DNA of 64,000 nucleotides from positions 25,557,225 through 25,621,224 of the forward strand of contig NC_089854.1 of NCBI RefSeq assembly GCF_036373705.1, in the 5' to 3' direction. Shown here piece after piece: positions 34,795 through 48,100 of this stretch. Source of the DNA: Amia ocellicauda (taxonomy: Eukaryota; Chordata; Actinopteri; Amiiformes; Amiidae). Position numbers and translations under genes: made by a program. Positions within the stretch are counted from its first letter, which is position 1, and each line of letters starts with the position of its first letter. The notes under the pieces are model-generated. The model searched no databases, was not told the origin of the DNA, and saw only the letters and a program-made list of their open reading frames with translations.

Positions 34795-35750
34795 GTCGAA
34801 GGGGTCAAATACTTATTTCCCTCATTAACATGCAAATCAATTTATAACTTTTTTTAAATGCGTTTTTCTGGATTTTTTTGTTGTTATTCTGTCTCTCACT
34901 GTTAAAATACACCTACCATTAATATTATAGACTGATCATTTCTTTGTCAGTGGGCAAACGTACAAAATCAGCAGGGGATCAAATACTTTTTTCCCTCACT
35001 GTATGTGATAGGATTTATTATATCAACATTTTTCCTAAATTCATATGTGAAAAGGGGCTTACAGTATTTGGTGATTCTAGTGTATCTGCTCATTAGAGTA
35101 TCATCCCAACAATGATCACAGAAAAAAGCACAACCAATCACAGCAGCTTCTGTTTGTATTAAATCTCAACTGTCCCTCACTTAAAATACATCCTTTAACA
35201 TCATCAATACACTGATGACCTTTAGACAATCTGATAGGTGAAACTGGGATGTATAACAAGCGTTTCGACTAAACCAGATAAATGAACTATAGAACCATAT
35301 GGATCATATTATTATATTACACTGCCAAAATAATGTTTTGTAGCTTTTAAAAATATTTATTTAAATCTGTGCTCATTAATGCAAATGTTGTATTGTATTT
35401 GGAGCTGTAATCCCATGCAATCACCATTCATCCACGTGCAGTAGGTCACTTTGTCTTTTCCTTATTTGTCCAATTGTTACACTTGAACCTCATTCAATTT
35501 TAAACAGTCCACTGTATGATCAGTTCAGTTGTGTCCTTTGACTGTTCTCTAGGACATGTCCAATTGTCTTAATTTTAATTTTAGTGAAAGTTTGGTGTTA
35601 ATCTTAAAAATGAAAGTGGTACTGCAATTCTCCTGGTTGCAAAGTAAAACGGGTCATGGTGTCACATAGCAGGACACAACTGGAATCACCAATCTGTGAG
35701 CAGATCATTGGAGTTTCCCCAGTGTTCACTTTTTACAAATGGACTGCTGC

Positions 35751-35862
35751 ATACCATCCATCCATCCGTCTTCAAAAAGCTGGAGCTGATCCCGGCAGGC
35801 ATAGGGCGCAAGGCAGGAACACACCCAGGATGGGACGCCAGTCCATCGCTGGGAAACATACA

Positions 35863-35899
<37 letters not shown>

Positions 35900-35975
35900 C
35901 AATTTTAGAGAGATCAATCAATCTAACCCACGTCTTTGGATGGTGGGAGGAAACCGGACTGCCTGGAGAAAATGC
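35751..35975. repeat. dispersed fish repeat, second copy
   Basis: CATCCATCCGTCTTCAAAAA head, the same core as at 32293, (CA)n at 35866-35898, then AACCCACGTCTTTGGATGG and GGGAGGAAACCGGA, a block often found after this repeat in fish genomes. Confidence 0.8.
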
Positions 35976-36303
35976 CTGCTGCATACCACTGTCTATAAAT
36001 GTGAAGAAATAAAAAATTACAGCAGCAAGAGTTCAGGACATTTATATACACAACAATATCGTTGTGCTGTCAAGTCAGTATAGAAAACCAACATCATGAC
36101 CAGCTTCAGATATGTTGCAGGGCTGGGGGTCCCAGTTTGGTCCTGGCTTGGTATTTGCTAGTGTATTTGAGACATTAGTGTGTGAGTTGGGACTATGTTT
36201 ATAAAATGCGTGTGCTCTAGCATAGATTCCACATTAAACCATAGAAGCACAGGCAGGTTGACCTGCATGCGGGATTCATCTCTCTGGTTAAAATAATACA
36301 ATA

Positions 36304-36309
36304 TTTATT
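36304..36309 (-). terminator. sgsh: polyadenylation signal candidate (sgsh)
   Basis: AATAAA on the minus strand about 430 bases past the sgsh stop. Two closer copies (36613-36618 and 36605-36610) are equally valid candidates. Confidence 0.35.
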
Positions 36310-36737
36310 CTTGGTCTTCATTACAAAATTCAAACAGCTTCAAAAAATAAAATAAAAATAACATGATCCAGCACATCTTGCAATTGCAATAAAAAAGAAC
36401 AACGTAAGCAGATACATTTGCAATCATCCTGTGATGTATTTATGATAGAAATGAACAAAAAGCATACTCTTCATATTGATGTGTATCACTGAAAATAAGG
36501 CAAAAAGTAGCTTTTGACACAAGTCACTTGTTGAATGTTAAAATGTGCAACGTGTCACATAAAGCAGCTACGAAACTGGCGTCTGCTGGTTCAGTATCAT
36601 CTAATTTATTCATTTATTTCCATCTCTCACGTTGCCAGTTCAAGTTTCAGAGGAAGAGCAGGCGGTGGCTTTGAAGTGTTTCTTTCTTGGACAGTCTTGC
36701 TTTCCCTCGCTGAGGCCCCAGATGCAGCAGACACGGC

Positions 36738-39700
36738 TCAGTCCAGCCCGTTGAACAGAGGCCTGCACTGCGGACTGAGTTTGACCTCCAGTACTCCATC
36801 AGGGGCACACACCCAGGGGTCGAAGGTCGCCCACTGCCACTTGAGCAACTGGTCCCTCAGCTGCTGCAGCAAGTCTCTATGGGCCGGGTCGGCGGCCAGG
36901 TTTTGGGTCTCGCTGGGATCCGCGCTGGTGTTGTAAAGCTCCCACCGGTCTCGGTAGTAATAACTCTGCAGAGTCTTGAACCAGCTGGTGGGATGGTGGC
37001 TCTGGGTCCTGTTCAGCAGGTCCTGGAACGTGGGGGACACATAGAAGTCCTGGTCGATAGGGAAGGGCATCTTGAAGTTGAGGTTGTGGATGAGGCGGTA
37101 AGGGCCTTCATGGACCGCCCTCATCGGGTAGTACATTGTGACCTCGTGGTGACCCTGGCTGGCATAGACTGTGGCCCAGGGCTGCTCCGAGACCAGCGCT
37201 GGCAACAGGGACTTCCCAGTGAGCTGGACCTGCTGCTTGTTTCTGAAGATACTGTAAGCAGGGTAGGGGATGGAGTACCAGTCCAGGATGGTGGGAGTGA
37301 TGTCTGCTCGGGACAGTGGAAAGACCAGAATGTCAAGGAGATTCTGCTGAATTATAACCAATCAATATTAAAACATCCTCCCGGGAATTCAGTCATACTG
37401 TGACCCTGTACTGGATGCAGTGGCTGTTAAACATTAATTAATTACTGAAAGAATTAATGAAGGGTTGAATGAGCAGTGATTTCGTTTCTCAGGAGCCCTT
37501 AGTCAAAACTCTGTAGGGATGTTTAAACTTATCTGTCCTGCAGCACCATCTTGTGGCTGGTTGGTAGCATGACAAGTGTTCTTGTGCTGACAACATGAAG
37601 GTGGCTAAACCTCATTAAAAAAAAAGACTAAAGCACAGAGGTGGTTTACCTAGCAAGCTGACGTAAGACTGGCTGACTTGTCCCCAGCGCTGAGTGTGCT
37701 CCGGAGAGGACAGCAGCATGGGCTCCGCTGTGCCAGACCAGTACAGGTTGGTCCTCCCATTAGGGAAGGGGATCCCATTGTCCGAGCTGTACATCACCAG
37801 CGTGTCGTTCTCGAACCCGGCATCACGGAGCTCCTCGAGAATCAGACCAATACCTGATTGTGAAACGCAAAGACCACGACAATGAAGCCTGCATAAGTCC
37901 GGCCTCCTTTAACAATCCTGCCGACGTTGACAGCACTCACCTTGGTCCAGCCTGCTGACAGTGGTGTACTGCGCTGCCAGATCAGCCCTGGCTGCTGGGG
38001 TGTCTGGTATGAAATATGGCACCTGCCAAGGTTTAAAACAGTTACTAAGGCACTGACTCTGAAGCCAAATGAAAAAGTAGACAAGTAGGTGACAGTACTG
38101 GGTCTCACCTTGACCTGTTCGGGAGTGTAGTGCTGGGGCTTCCAGTCGGGAATCCAGCCCATTCCGCTTTCCCCGTTCCCGAACTTCTCACAGAAGGCTC
38201 CGTACTGGGGTTGGGAGTGGCCACAGCGGTGCGGGTCGTGGAACGCGACATACAAGAAAAACGCCCTGAAGAGGTAGGGGATAGAATGGCAAATTTAATT
38301 TGGCCAGACTGGGATTGTAAATGACACGGCCACCTGCCATCTCACTCACACGAAAATACTTTTGCTGGTGCCATATTCCCTATTTCCTGTTGCAAAGTTT
38401 GCTTTTCATTGGTTAGGGGATCCACTTACTTTTCAATTACAGAGCCGTATAAGCAAGAGCAAGACTGAGAGAGGAAAAAAAAAACAGCTGCATGGAGGTT
38501 AAAGTGCTTGTATCTGTACATAAGAAAGTTTACAAACGAGAGGAGGCCATTCTCCCCATCATGCTCGTTTGGTGTCCATTAATAACTAAGTGATCCAAGG
38601 ATCCTATCCAGTCTATTTTTAAATGTTCCCAAAGTGTCTGTAAGTTCCCAAAGTATCTGTAAGTCTCAAATCAGACGGTTGTAGCTCAGCACTGTACCTG
38701 TCGTCCTTGGCTTGGAAGAACTTGCGGACCAGCAGCTTGATTTTCGTGATGTTCCGGCCCACTTGGAGCACAGAGTTGTTTTCCTCAGTGTACGCAAAGT
38801 CAAATGGATAAACCTCTTCTGGGCCAACATGCTTCTTCCCTATGATACCTGTGCAATACAAAGCATCCGGTAGAAGCTTTAAGACTTAATACAAAGTACA
38901 AATCCTTATTTTCAAATCAGTATAGGTGATTGATTGATTGGATGATTTTATAAAGAAGATACTTTGCTGAATTTTCTAGAATTATGTGCAAACACTGTAC
39001 AGGGTATGAGATATACTTCATCCAGTCATCAACAATCACATCCCTGCAACAATTAGTCATAATTTTGCAAAGAAAAGCAAGCAAACTATTTGGTTAATAC
39101 CAAGACAATAGCTGAACTGCATCTATGCGGTTGAACCAATCTTATAGTTATATGCATCACATTTTACTTACAGTGAGGGGAAAAGGTATTTGATCCCCTG
39201 CTGATTTTGTACGTTTGCCCACTGACAAAGAAATGATCAGTATATAATTTTAATGGTAGGTGTATTTTAACAGTGAGAGACAGAATAACAACAAAACAAT
39301 CCAGAAAAATGCATTTCAAAAAAGTTATAAATTGATTTCCCTCACTGTATGAGCCTCACTAGATGCCCTATTCCTGTGCAGAGTTCGGGACCTGCACAGG
39401 CCTTAGTCCAGCTTTTCTTTTCTTTATTACCTGTGCGTATATTGGCTTGACTCAGCAGCAGGGGCAAGCTCCTCACGCCATCGAAGGAATTGAAATGGTG
39501 GACATCCTGATGCAGGCCGTACATGCCATTCTGGTGCTAACAGTGGGAATAAATCAGAGAGGGGAAACCAGTGTAATGATTAATATTAACTGAAATGATT
39601 GGTCTTAACATGTTAAGGATCAGCAAATTATGCTGGTCAGCAAGATTAGTTTGGAAGGTTTTGCAGACTAAGGCTTTTCTACAAGATAAGCTGAAAGATA

Positions 39701-40786
39701 AACTTCCTCTCTCAGTGTTCATTTGTGGGCTTCCTGCTTTTAACTTAAGGCTGGATATGCACTGAAGACAATGGATGCATCCGTTTCCATGATGGGAGGA
39801 ACCCAACGATCGTAGAGCCCACATAACCACAAGCTTATTGCCCAGCCCATGAACCAACAGTGTATAAAACCTATAACATACTTGTAAACCTTTAAGACTA
39901 ACCGAGGCACTGCCCTAAAGTTACTCTGCTCCGTGACTCCTCCACTTCATTAAAGAAAGGTTCTTCAGGGGAAATCAGAGCATGTCTGGAAACCCCTTAG
40001 ATCAGGAAATATATGGCTTTCAATGCACTCGCAGAGAGAAGTATCAGTTTCTGGTTCCTCTTAGACTTGTGTCTCTGAAAAAGTGGATCACAATTTTAAA
40101 TACTGTATAGGCAGAGGTAATAATGATTATAATAATTCTAATCATTTCAGATTATACCTGGAAAAAATATCTATTGCATTTGCAGTTTACTTGAGTATGA
40201 TTTACGTGGATAATGCTGAGCACCCAGGTCACAGGTCTGAGCGGGGGTACCTGGGGCAGGCCGGTGAGGATGGTGGAGCGGCTGGGCGAGCAGCTGCTGA
40301 CGGAGGTGAAGGCGTTGTGGAAGATCAGGCTGCGCTGTGCCAGGGCGTGGAGGTGGGGGGTGTGGATGGCAGAGTTGTTGTACACATCTGTCTCAAAGCC
40401 AGCATCATCAGCTGGGGGAGGGAAACAGTCTAAAAGTGTGCATCTCTTCCTTTCAAACTGTGCAGATCAATACACTCATATATCAATGCACACATGCACA
40501 GACAAGTGACACAATGGTTCCTGCTGGTACTGCACTAGAACTACCTCAGAAAATAAACTTGTACTTGTGATATAGTAAATACAGGCCCTACTTATTACAT
40601 ATTACTAATTATTATTATTATTATTATTAGATCTTACTAAAGAGAGAGCTATCTGATAGTTCATAGTCTCTTTACTGTTTAGTGTAATGTAGTAAACTCA
40701 CCAATTATAAGCAGAACGTTTCTTTTCTTCGCTCCAACGATGATACCGATATTTAACAATATGAACAGAAACTGTGTAAAGGCCAT
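36738..40786 (-). CDS. sgsh: N-sulfoglucosamine sulfohydrolase (heparan N-sulfatase)
   Basis: Lysosomal sulfatase that removes N-linked sulfate from glucosamine ends of heparan sulfate; loss causes Sanfilippo A disease in humans. Eight coding exons on the minus strand: 40786-40702, 40411-40251, 39536-39431, 38848-38698, 38265-38109, 38022-37941, 37853-37650, 37303-36738. All phases agree and total 503 residues (human 502). A signal peptide covers about residues 1-19. Catalytic features by alignment to the family: D30 and D31 (metal), C69 in CSPSR (precursor of formylglycine) with R73, K122 and H124 in GKKHVGP, H180 in FHDPHR, D272 and N273 in SSDNG. The C-terminus [19 protein letters not shown] is diagnostic. 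No lesion was seen. Exon 3 is taken to start at CACCAG because this keeps the conserved HQNGMYGL. The gene is head-to-head with slc26a11, as in human. Confidence 0.97.
38511..38640. repeat. dispersed repeat in sgsh intron 4
   Basis: AGAAAGTTTACAAACGAGAG, GAGGCCATTC and GATCCAAGGATCCTATCCAG form a block I recognise as a dispersed fish repeat of SINE/LINE origin. It ends about 55 bases from sgsh exon 4. Confidence 0.55.
39171..39347. mobile_element. MITE-like deletion derivative of Tc1 family A
   Basis: 177 bases, starting CAGTGAGGGGAAAAGGTATT and ending TTTCCCTCACTG, with TA on both sides. It has the left ~170 bases of family A joined to about the last 12 bases of the right end. It lies in sgsh intron 3. 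Confidence 0.9.
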
Positions 40787-42198
40787 TTTTTTAGATTATT
40801 TAAATAGTCAGATTAGCATGCATTTAGTTAGCTAAACTTGTATTAGTCAAGTTGATTAAAACAAAACAAATCGCATGTTTTCGTGACGGGTGCTTAAGCT
40901 AGTCACGTTCTAAAAGTGTAACCAATGCCAGTTTCTCCTCTCATAACAACAGAAAGGCGTTTAACTCTTCTGTGATTGAAATACATCACAGTCGCTTCAG
41001 TACTTGTTTGCGGAAGTAGTGCTGCTTCCGCCACGCCTTCCGGGATCATGTGACGCTCAGTCATGTGACCACGCCTGAACACGAGCTCTCGCACGAAAAA
41101 GCTGCGATCATGTGACACTGCTCCCTTCACACTCTGCAACTAACACGCAATTGTGGAGGAAGTGGTTGGATTATGACTGCAGTGATTCATAGGGAAGCTG
41201 TCTTGTTAATATTTATAGTTTTATTATTTAAATCAGTAGTTTCGTTTGTTTTTATTTTTGAATCTCTCCGTATTTTTAAATCGCATACTAAGAGAATATC
41301 CTGGACTCATGTACGCAACTGATCTACACGCTTTTCACTAAGTGTATCTTCTTTTTAATGTGAGATGACGCCGGTGATGTGGATTTAACTAGAAGATAAT
41401 GATCGCAGCCCGTTGTTGACCCCCTACCCCCTGGTCTTCCAGGGGCACAAGCTAAGTATTGCTTGATATGTAAGTGGATATCTTGATTTATAGTTATACT
41501 TTTCTCTGTGTTGTCTCAATATAGGTAAAGGTATGAACACTGTTAATGTTACTTGTTTACATTTTCAGAGACGCATATTGTCAAAACAAGAAATACAATT
41601 GTAGTATTTTTGAAACACTTTGATGTGTAATATGTAAACCTTAAGGTTTCATACATATATTTACTAAAATGCTACAAAGCTTTTCCTGAAGCACAATTGC
41701 AAGCGCAGTTTGTGTTACTAATGACAATCCAGTTGCTTTGCCATCGTACCTCCAGTTTAAACTTGAGAAGATACTTGATACACTTGAATGCACAATCATT
41801 CGTCATTGATAGAAATGTCTCAAGGAAAGGAAAAACATAAAATATATACAGAATCTAGCTTATTGTGTTGTGTAAACTCTAGTTTATGAACAACCTTTTG
41901 TGTGTTAATAGTCATATGACATTCACTTGTGATCTAGATGAAAGAGGAATTATTTTTTTATAGCTGTGAAAAATCCAGAAAGGCATTAAAAGCCTTGTAA
42001 ATAACCTTTTGGCAAACTGATTGGTTAAACGAGTTTATGCTGTGGTCCTTTAATTCAAAATACTGATAAAGACTAACTTGTTTTCCTCCACAAGTGAGCA
42101 CTGGTAGTATGCATTGATAAAATACTTTTCTCTTCAGCCAAATGGGTGGATTTCAGCTGACCTGATATTATTGAATTATGCTTTTCTTTTCTTTAAAG
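40787..42198. promoter_or_regulatory. divergent sgsh / slc26a11 promoter region with slc26a11 5' UTR exon
   Basis: The two start codons are 1.4 kb apart. The probable core is 41000-41140, which is GC-richer than its surroundings. It holds three identical TCATGTGAC words (41046-41054, 41061-41069, 41108-41116), which are M-box/CLEAR-like sites for MiT/TFE factors, and ETS words CGGAAGT (41011-41017), CTTCCG (41025-41030) and CTTCCGG (41037-41043). A donor GTAAGT at 41470 probably ends the untranslated first exon of slc26a11, spliced to the acceptor at 42197-42198. No TATA box was seen. Function is inferred from motifs and gene order. Confidence 0.65.
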
Positions 42199-42199
42199 A

Positions 42200-45100
42200 A
42201 TGGGGGATAAAGCTGAAAGCGAGGTCTTGATGGATACCTCCTGGCGCGTTGTGGGGTCCACCCAGGACAGGCTCAGAGCCTGGTGGTGCTCATGCTGCAC
42301 TCTGAAAAAGAGGCTTCCCATCCTCGGGTGGCTGCCCAGGTACAGTCTGGGCTGGCTGCAGATGGATCTGATCGCTGGTATGACTGTGGGGCTGACGGCG
42401 GTGCCACAGGTGCTGGCTTATGCAGAAGTTGCTGGCCTTCCTGTACAGGTGTGTAAACAAGGATGTTTAACCTGGTAAAATAAATATACACACAGAATGC
42501 AAAAGTGCACTATAATCACATGATAGAATGAAAGCACAGAACTGAGGTGGAACTGCATAATTTAATATAACAGACAGCTCTTTTAATGCACACTTTTTAC
42601 TTCTTGCACAGCTACTGTGAATGACCAAGTACGAATCCCCTTTGAATTATGCACCACATTTGTATTAATACTTAATTAGAGTACACTCTCAGGTTGCACT
42701 CTAAGGTTGCAGAGTGTAGTCCATGTTTTTGTATGGTTTGTTAGTTTTTCACTCACTGACATTTATTCCCCTTTGCCTTGCAGTATGGCCTGTACTCTGC
42801 CTTCATGGGCTGCTTTATTTACTGCATCTTTGGCACCTCTAAGGACGTGACGCTGGGTCCCACAGCGATCATGTCCCTGCTCTGCGCTTCTTACATAGAT
42901 GGTGATCCTGTTTATGCTGTGCTGCTGACTTTCCTTTCTGGGGTCATCCAGTTGTCTATGGCCATTCTTCAACTTGGTGAGCATTTTCTATGTATATGTT
43001 GTTTATCCCCTCAATACCCCTTGTGTATTCATTCAGCAGTATTTTTCCTCAAAATGTATTCCTGTTTGGATACCAATTCTTGTCAAGTATGTTAAACCTG
43101 ACACTGGATGCAGTTCAGCTCAACAGTACACTGTTACCTTAACCATTAAACTTAAAAGGTTGAATATGAGAAATAAGGAAGTGGTTAAATACGATGGGGT
43201 GAGAGCTTTTACCACCAACCACCCATATTGCTTCCTGAGTAATTACTGACATCTATTTTACAGCTGCAGTATAATTAACTCTCCAGTGTGTTGACATTTC
43301 ACTTGTTTGTGGTGAAGAAGGAGCAAGACATTATAGTTATTTTTAATTTTTTTATGTAAGTGTTGTATTGTTTCTTTATCTTTATCAAATGGCTGCTGTT
43401 GAGTTTCCCTGCTGTGATACTGATTTCTATTAAAAATGGCCTCTTGTCTGTAATCTTGTAGGTTTTCTGTTGGATTTCATTTCCTTCCCCGTCATCAAAG
43501 GATTCACTTGTGCTGCTGCTATAACCATTGGCTTTGGACAGGTCAAGGTGAGGATCATTGTGCTATTCCAGTAGTCAGAGGTAGAACAGTCATGCAAAGA
43601 GGCCATCGACTATAATTCATGAGAGAGTTTCGATATGCTTGAATTGACAGTGCCTAGTACAACCAAATATTCAATGACCACTGTTTAAAGGAGAAGTAAA
43701 ATGGGATAGCTCGAATTAAATACACAAACACATCAACCAGTAAACATTCAGATTATATTATTTTATTCAGTTATATTATTCTTGCTTGCAAACGGAAGGA
43801 TGCTACCGATCAGCAGAAATTAACAATAAAATCATTCCTGGCGTCATCCTTTTTTCTTTCTCAAAAATCAAATAAAAAAAATGAATTCAAGCCATGGACA
43901 GGAAATAAACATCTGTATGACGCATTATTTCTTCTGCAGTTTAACAACTGTTTCCTGTAAAGCACAGTAGGTAGCACTATGAACAAGCACTCTAAAAGTA
44001 TAAAACCAAATATGCACCGACAATACACAATGATATGAGCAATTGTTTTCGAAGGCAAGGAAACCCTACTTTATGATGAAAAAGCAAATACTTGACCCTT
44101 ATTCTTGCTCTGAACACAACCCTATAATTTGTTAATTTTGGGGATCCTTTAAAAATCTATTGATTATTTTCCTTAGCTGTCAGTCTTAGATCTCTTAAAA
44201 CAAACCCTGACATGTTCATGAAAGGCACACAGGAGCTGGATAGTGAGGTCAGCTTGGCCTTCTTCAGTGGTAATTCACTAAATCTGTTTGGATATTGTCT
44301 TACAGCTGTCATTCTAAAAGCATTGACTTTAGTTGATCTCAGCGTGACAAATAATAGGCATTGTGCACAGCCTGCACATTGTATTGTTTTCAGTTTCAGA
44401 ATCTGAGTTGGACTCAGTGTCATAATGGATAAACACAATAATTTAAAGCTGCAGGAACGATCACACATTCGGAGATGCTTTGACATAATCAAAATGCCTG
44501 ATTTGGACGCTTATCATTTAAAGATGATGGTAGTTTAAAGTGTTTTCATGTCCGCTATTTAGTTTAGTTTTCCATTAATGTTGTAATGTTATACTGAGAT
44601 TGTCTAGACACAAGTAATTATTTCCATTTACTGCGTCTACAACAGCTGTGATTGTTACAGAGAGAAGATTCTCAACATAGGGTCTTGTCTTCTCTGCAGA
44701 ACATCCTTGGTCTTCAGCACATTCCCCAGCAGTTTTTTCTGCAGGTGTACTACACATTCCACAACATCTGCCAAACCAGGTGTGCAATACGTTTTGTTTG
44801 TGAAACATTTTTTCTTTTAACTGAATGGATTTGTTGTTTTCCACATATGCAAGCTAGTTTCACGAAGTTGAGGCCACATTGGGATTTATTAAAGTGGAAT
44901 ATTTTGTTGTTGTTGTTGTTGTTGCATTTAATATTGATATTTTATGGACAAACATCACAGTGGAAAACAGTTTGAATTCTTAAACGTCATATCGAATCTA
45001 AATTGACATTTCGTGACTTGCAGTAGCCATTATTAATTCAGTAAAAAACGTGTCTTGTATTGGTTGGCATGCAAGGTTGTAAGCTTAATTATGCAGACAG

Positions 45101-48100
45101 TACCTGCAGATTCGGATGGTGAGATGAGAGCAGGGAGTCTTCCTCCTGAAAACAACACAGTCCCTGGACTAGGGCTGGGATTGAATCACAAATTCGAACC
45201 ACGCTGTAAGAAATCCACAAACCTGTTTTCAGTGGTGGCTTTATTTATTGTCAGATGCTTTTATCTTCTGCTTAAAAATATAACAGCTGTCTAGATCAGA
45301 TCTGTAGTTTGCTATTAGTGTGTGGGTTTTGCATAGTGCGTAGTGCAAGATTTGTTTAATCCAGCCCAAGGAATGGTACAGATTAAAAGCAGCATGCTCT
45401 GGATGTTTTATTCCACAGGGTGGGGGACCTGGTCCTGGGGGGAGTCAGTCTGGTTCTGCTGGTGTTGCTGAAACTCATGAAGGAGGACCTCCGGCCAAAT
45501 GAAGCGGATGCACCCATTTGTGTCAGAGTGTCACGAGGGATTGTGTGGTTCTTTGGCACAGGTCTGTATCCCTAGAACCTGAATGATGAGTTTTATATGC
45601 AAACTATGAGTCATCTTTTTCCTCCTTAAATATTTATTCCTTGCCATGTTTTATTTCCTGAAAATGTCATCCTATGTATTTTATTAGAAATGTCCCAGGA
45701 TTCTGCAAGTGTTGTTTTGTTACTGGAAATACACCGGTAAACACCGCGGTGCCCTTCCTTGTTTTATGCAGCCCGCAATGCCCTGGTGGTGATTGCGGCC
45801 TCCTGTGTGGCCTACGCGTGTGACGTCTCTGGCTATGAGGTGTTTACCGTCACTGGGAAGACCTCCCAGGGCCTCCCACCATTCAGTGCCCCTCCTTTCA
45901 CAGAGACCACCTGGAACGGAACTGTAATTCCCTTTGATGAAATCACACAGGTGAGAAAGTGTCAGCTCTCATCTCAGTATGGTGGGATGGAGCTGGTATT
46001 TAATTTAGTTTCCTTGGGAATTAATATTTAAATGTATGATGAACTAAAAGGTTTGATGTTTATTTTTCCCCGCTAGTACTTTGTAACTGAAATATAAATT
46101 GTAATGATATAATCCTACAGCCCCATCCTGTGTTTTTTTTCAAAAGGGCCAATAACAAAGAATGGATTTGAATATTGTCCCATAGTCATGTGAGCAGCAG
46201 AAAACCATGGACTAAACTTTTCTTTAATCTTAGAAAGTCTTAAATGTTCCTCCTTTGTCCCAGGATTTAGGGTCTGGCCTGGTAGTCATTCCCCTGATAG
46301 GTTTGCTGGAGAGTATCGCCATAGCCAAGGCATTTGGTAAGTATATGTGGTGATGAAGTGCCGAATGTAAGATTATGTATACCCCTACATCCATCAGTCA
46401 ATCAATATGTTGATTTATTTCTTATCTCTTTTATATAGGTAGTCAAAATGATTATCGTATTGATGCCAACCAGGAGCTTTTTGCAATTGGTATGTACTGA
46501 ATTATTGTCTCAGTTTTCTCCAATGTCTGCTTACCCTGTTAGAGTTCCCAGTATGCACTTCTGTCAGTTATGACATACACTGAGCAATGCTTAGTGTTAG
46601 CACTAAAAATATGTTATACATTTCAGGGGTGTGTGAATATGTTTTTGAATTTGTTGAAACATGATTAATTTGAATACCCTTTCTGCCTAAAACTACATTA
46701 CGCATTCAGAATCACAGCGACAGATGCCTTCATAGTCCTCTGTTGCTTTGGTAGTACCATCAGCACCATAATAGTTTGCCAATTGTAATTGCTTCAACAA
46801 TGTTTTCATACTCTTGTTCTGCAGGTCTTACAAATATAATGGGATCTTTTGTTTCTGCGTATCCGGTCACGGGGAGCTTTGGAAGGTAGGGGAGCCCTGA
46901 GGGGACGCTGCACTTCACTAGTACAGCGTCTCAAGATTATGAGGTCCATTAGGTTGCCACAGAATTCCTGTAGTTTGATTGTCTGGTGTCTCACTCTGAG
47001 GTGTGATCCTGTTTGTGTTGTGTACCTGCAGGACGGCGGTGAACTCGCAGACGGGGGTGTGCACTCCGGCGGGGGGAGTAGTCACTGGTAAGCTTTTTTA
47101 CTAGAACATTAAATGCCAAATTTGAAATGGAAGTTTAATGCAAGAAACTCTTTGAGGCATTGACACAACAAAAATGTGGGGGAGTAGAATTTCTATAGGC
47201 ACGGTATAAGGGGATATGTGTCTATATTCAGTTATATCTGCATGTGTTATTTCGCTCTCAGGTGTGATCGTGCTGCTGTCCTTGGCCTACCTTATGCCCC
47301 TATTCTACTACATTCCTAAGGCGGCGCTGGCGGCTGTCATTATCTGTGCTGTGGCCCCCATGGTGGACTGCTCTGTAATCATAAAGCTCTGGAGAGTCAA
47401 GAGTAAGTGCAGGAGAGATGTCCGCCCTCAGACAGGGGTGGCATTGCTTTAGGAAAACTGGTGTCATCGGAACCGGTGTCATCAGGATGTGAGCAAACTG
47501 GTCTTTAGTTTTCACTGAGATCTTGTTTCCTGTTTCACAATTACCTTAAAGTATTGTTTTAAGAGTACTTTGCCGAGAAACCGGACTTCACTTCAGTGGA
47601 ACAGTACAGTATGCGGTTGCTGGTGTAACATGAATCGCAAACAACAATGTTTTGAAAGGCTGCCAGAGACTGTGTACCAGTGTTTCTCCCTTTTATGTTT
47701 TTCCTACATTCATTATTCATTACTTGGGTCCTTTCCCTCAGTCCTAAAGGTTTAAGGACTGTGCTATAGTATGTGTGCAGGTGAACATGGTTTTAGTTTT
47801 ATATTATTTTAAGTGCAGCTTATTCCTCTTCTCAGAGTTGGATCTCCTGCCTTTCCTGGTGACATTCCTACTCAGTTTCTGGGAGGTACAGTATGGCATT
47901 GTTGGGGGCATAGCGGTGTCTGGTTTCATGTTGCTCTACAATATTGCAAGACCAAAATTAAAGGTATGTGGGTCAGCTGGACATTCATCTGCAAACCGCC
48001 TTATGATTCAAAATCCGATAAGTGAGATTGTGAAATGTGATGCCCGGTTTCTTTGAAGGTGTCAGATGATGATGTCCTTGTGGTGGCGCTAGACAATGGA

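Larger units (their letters stand above)
33462..35003 (+). mobile_element. Tc1/mariner element, family A, copy 2 (left end truncated)
   Basis: Same family as 13796-15244. The left end starts at GCCCACTGACAAAG and lacks about 45 outer bases, including the terminal CAGTGAGGG. The right end is intact (CCCTCACTG then TA). It has the full-length C-terminal region that copy 1 lacks. Without the left end it should not move. Confidence 0.93.
31133..36303. other. npb-sgsh intergenic region
   Basis: No host gene seen. About half is repeats: the GGTTCTT cluster, two dispersed fish repeats and Tc1 copy 2. Confidence 0.75.

Noticed and set aside
36879-37403. 174-residue reading frame on the plus strand
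   Set aside because: It is the antisense shadow of the last sgsh exon, which has full family support.
45170-45215. CTAGGGCTGGGATTGAATC as a MITE end
   Set aside because: Too short and too diverged to support; no partner end seen.
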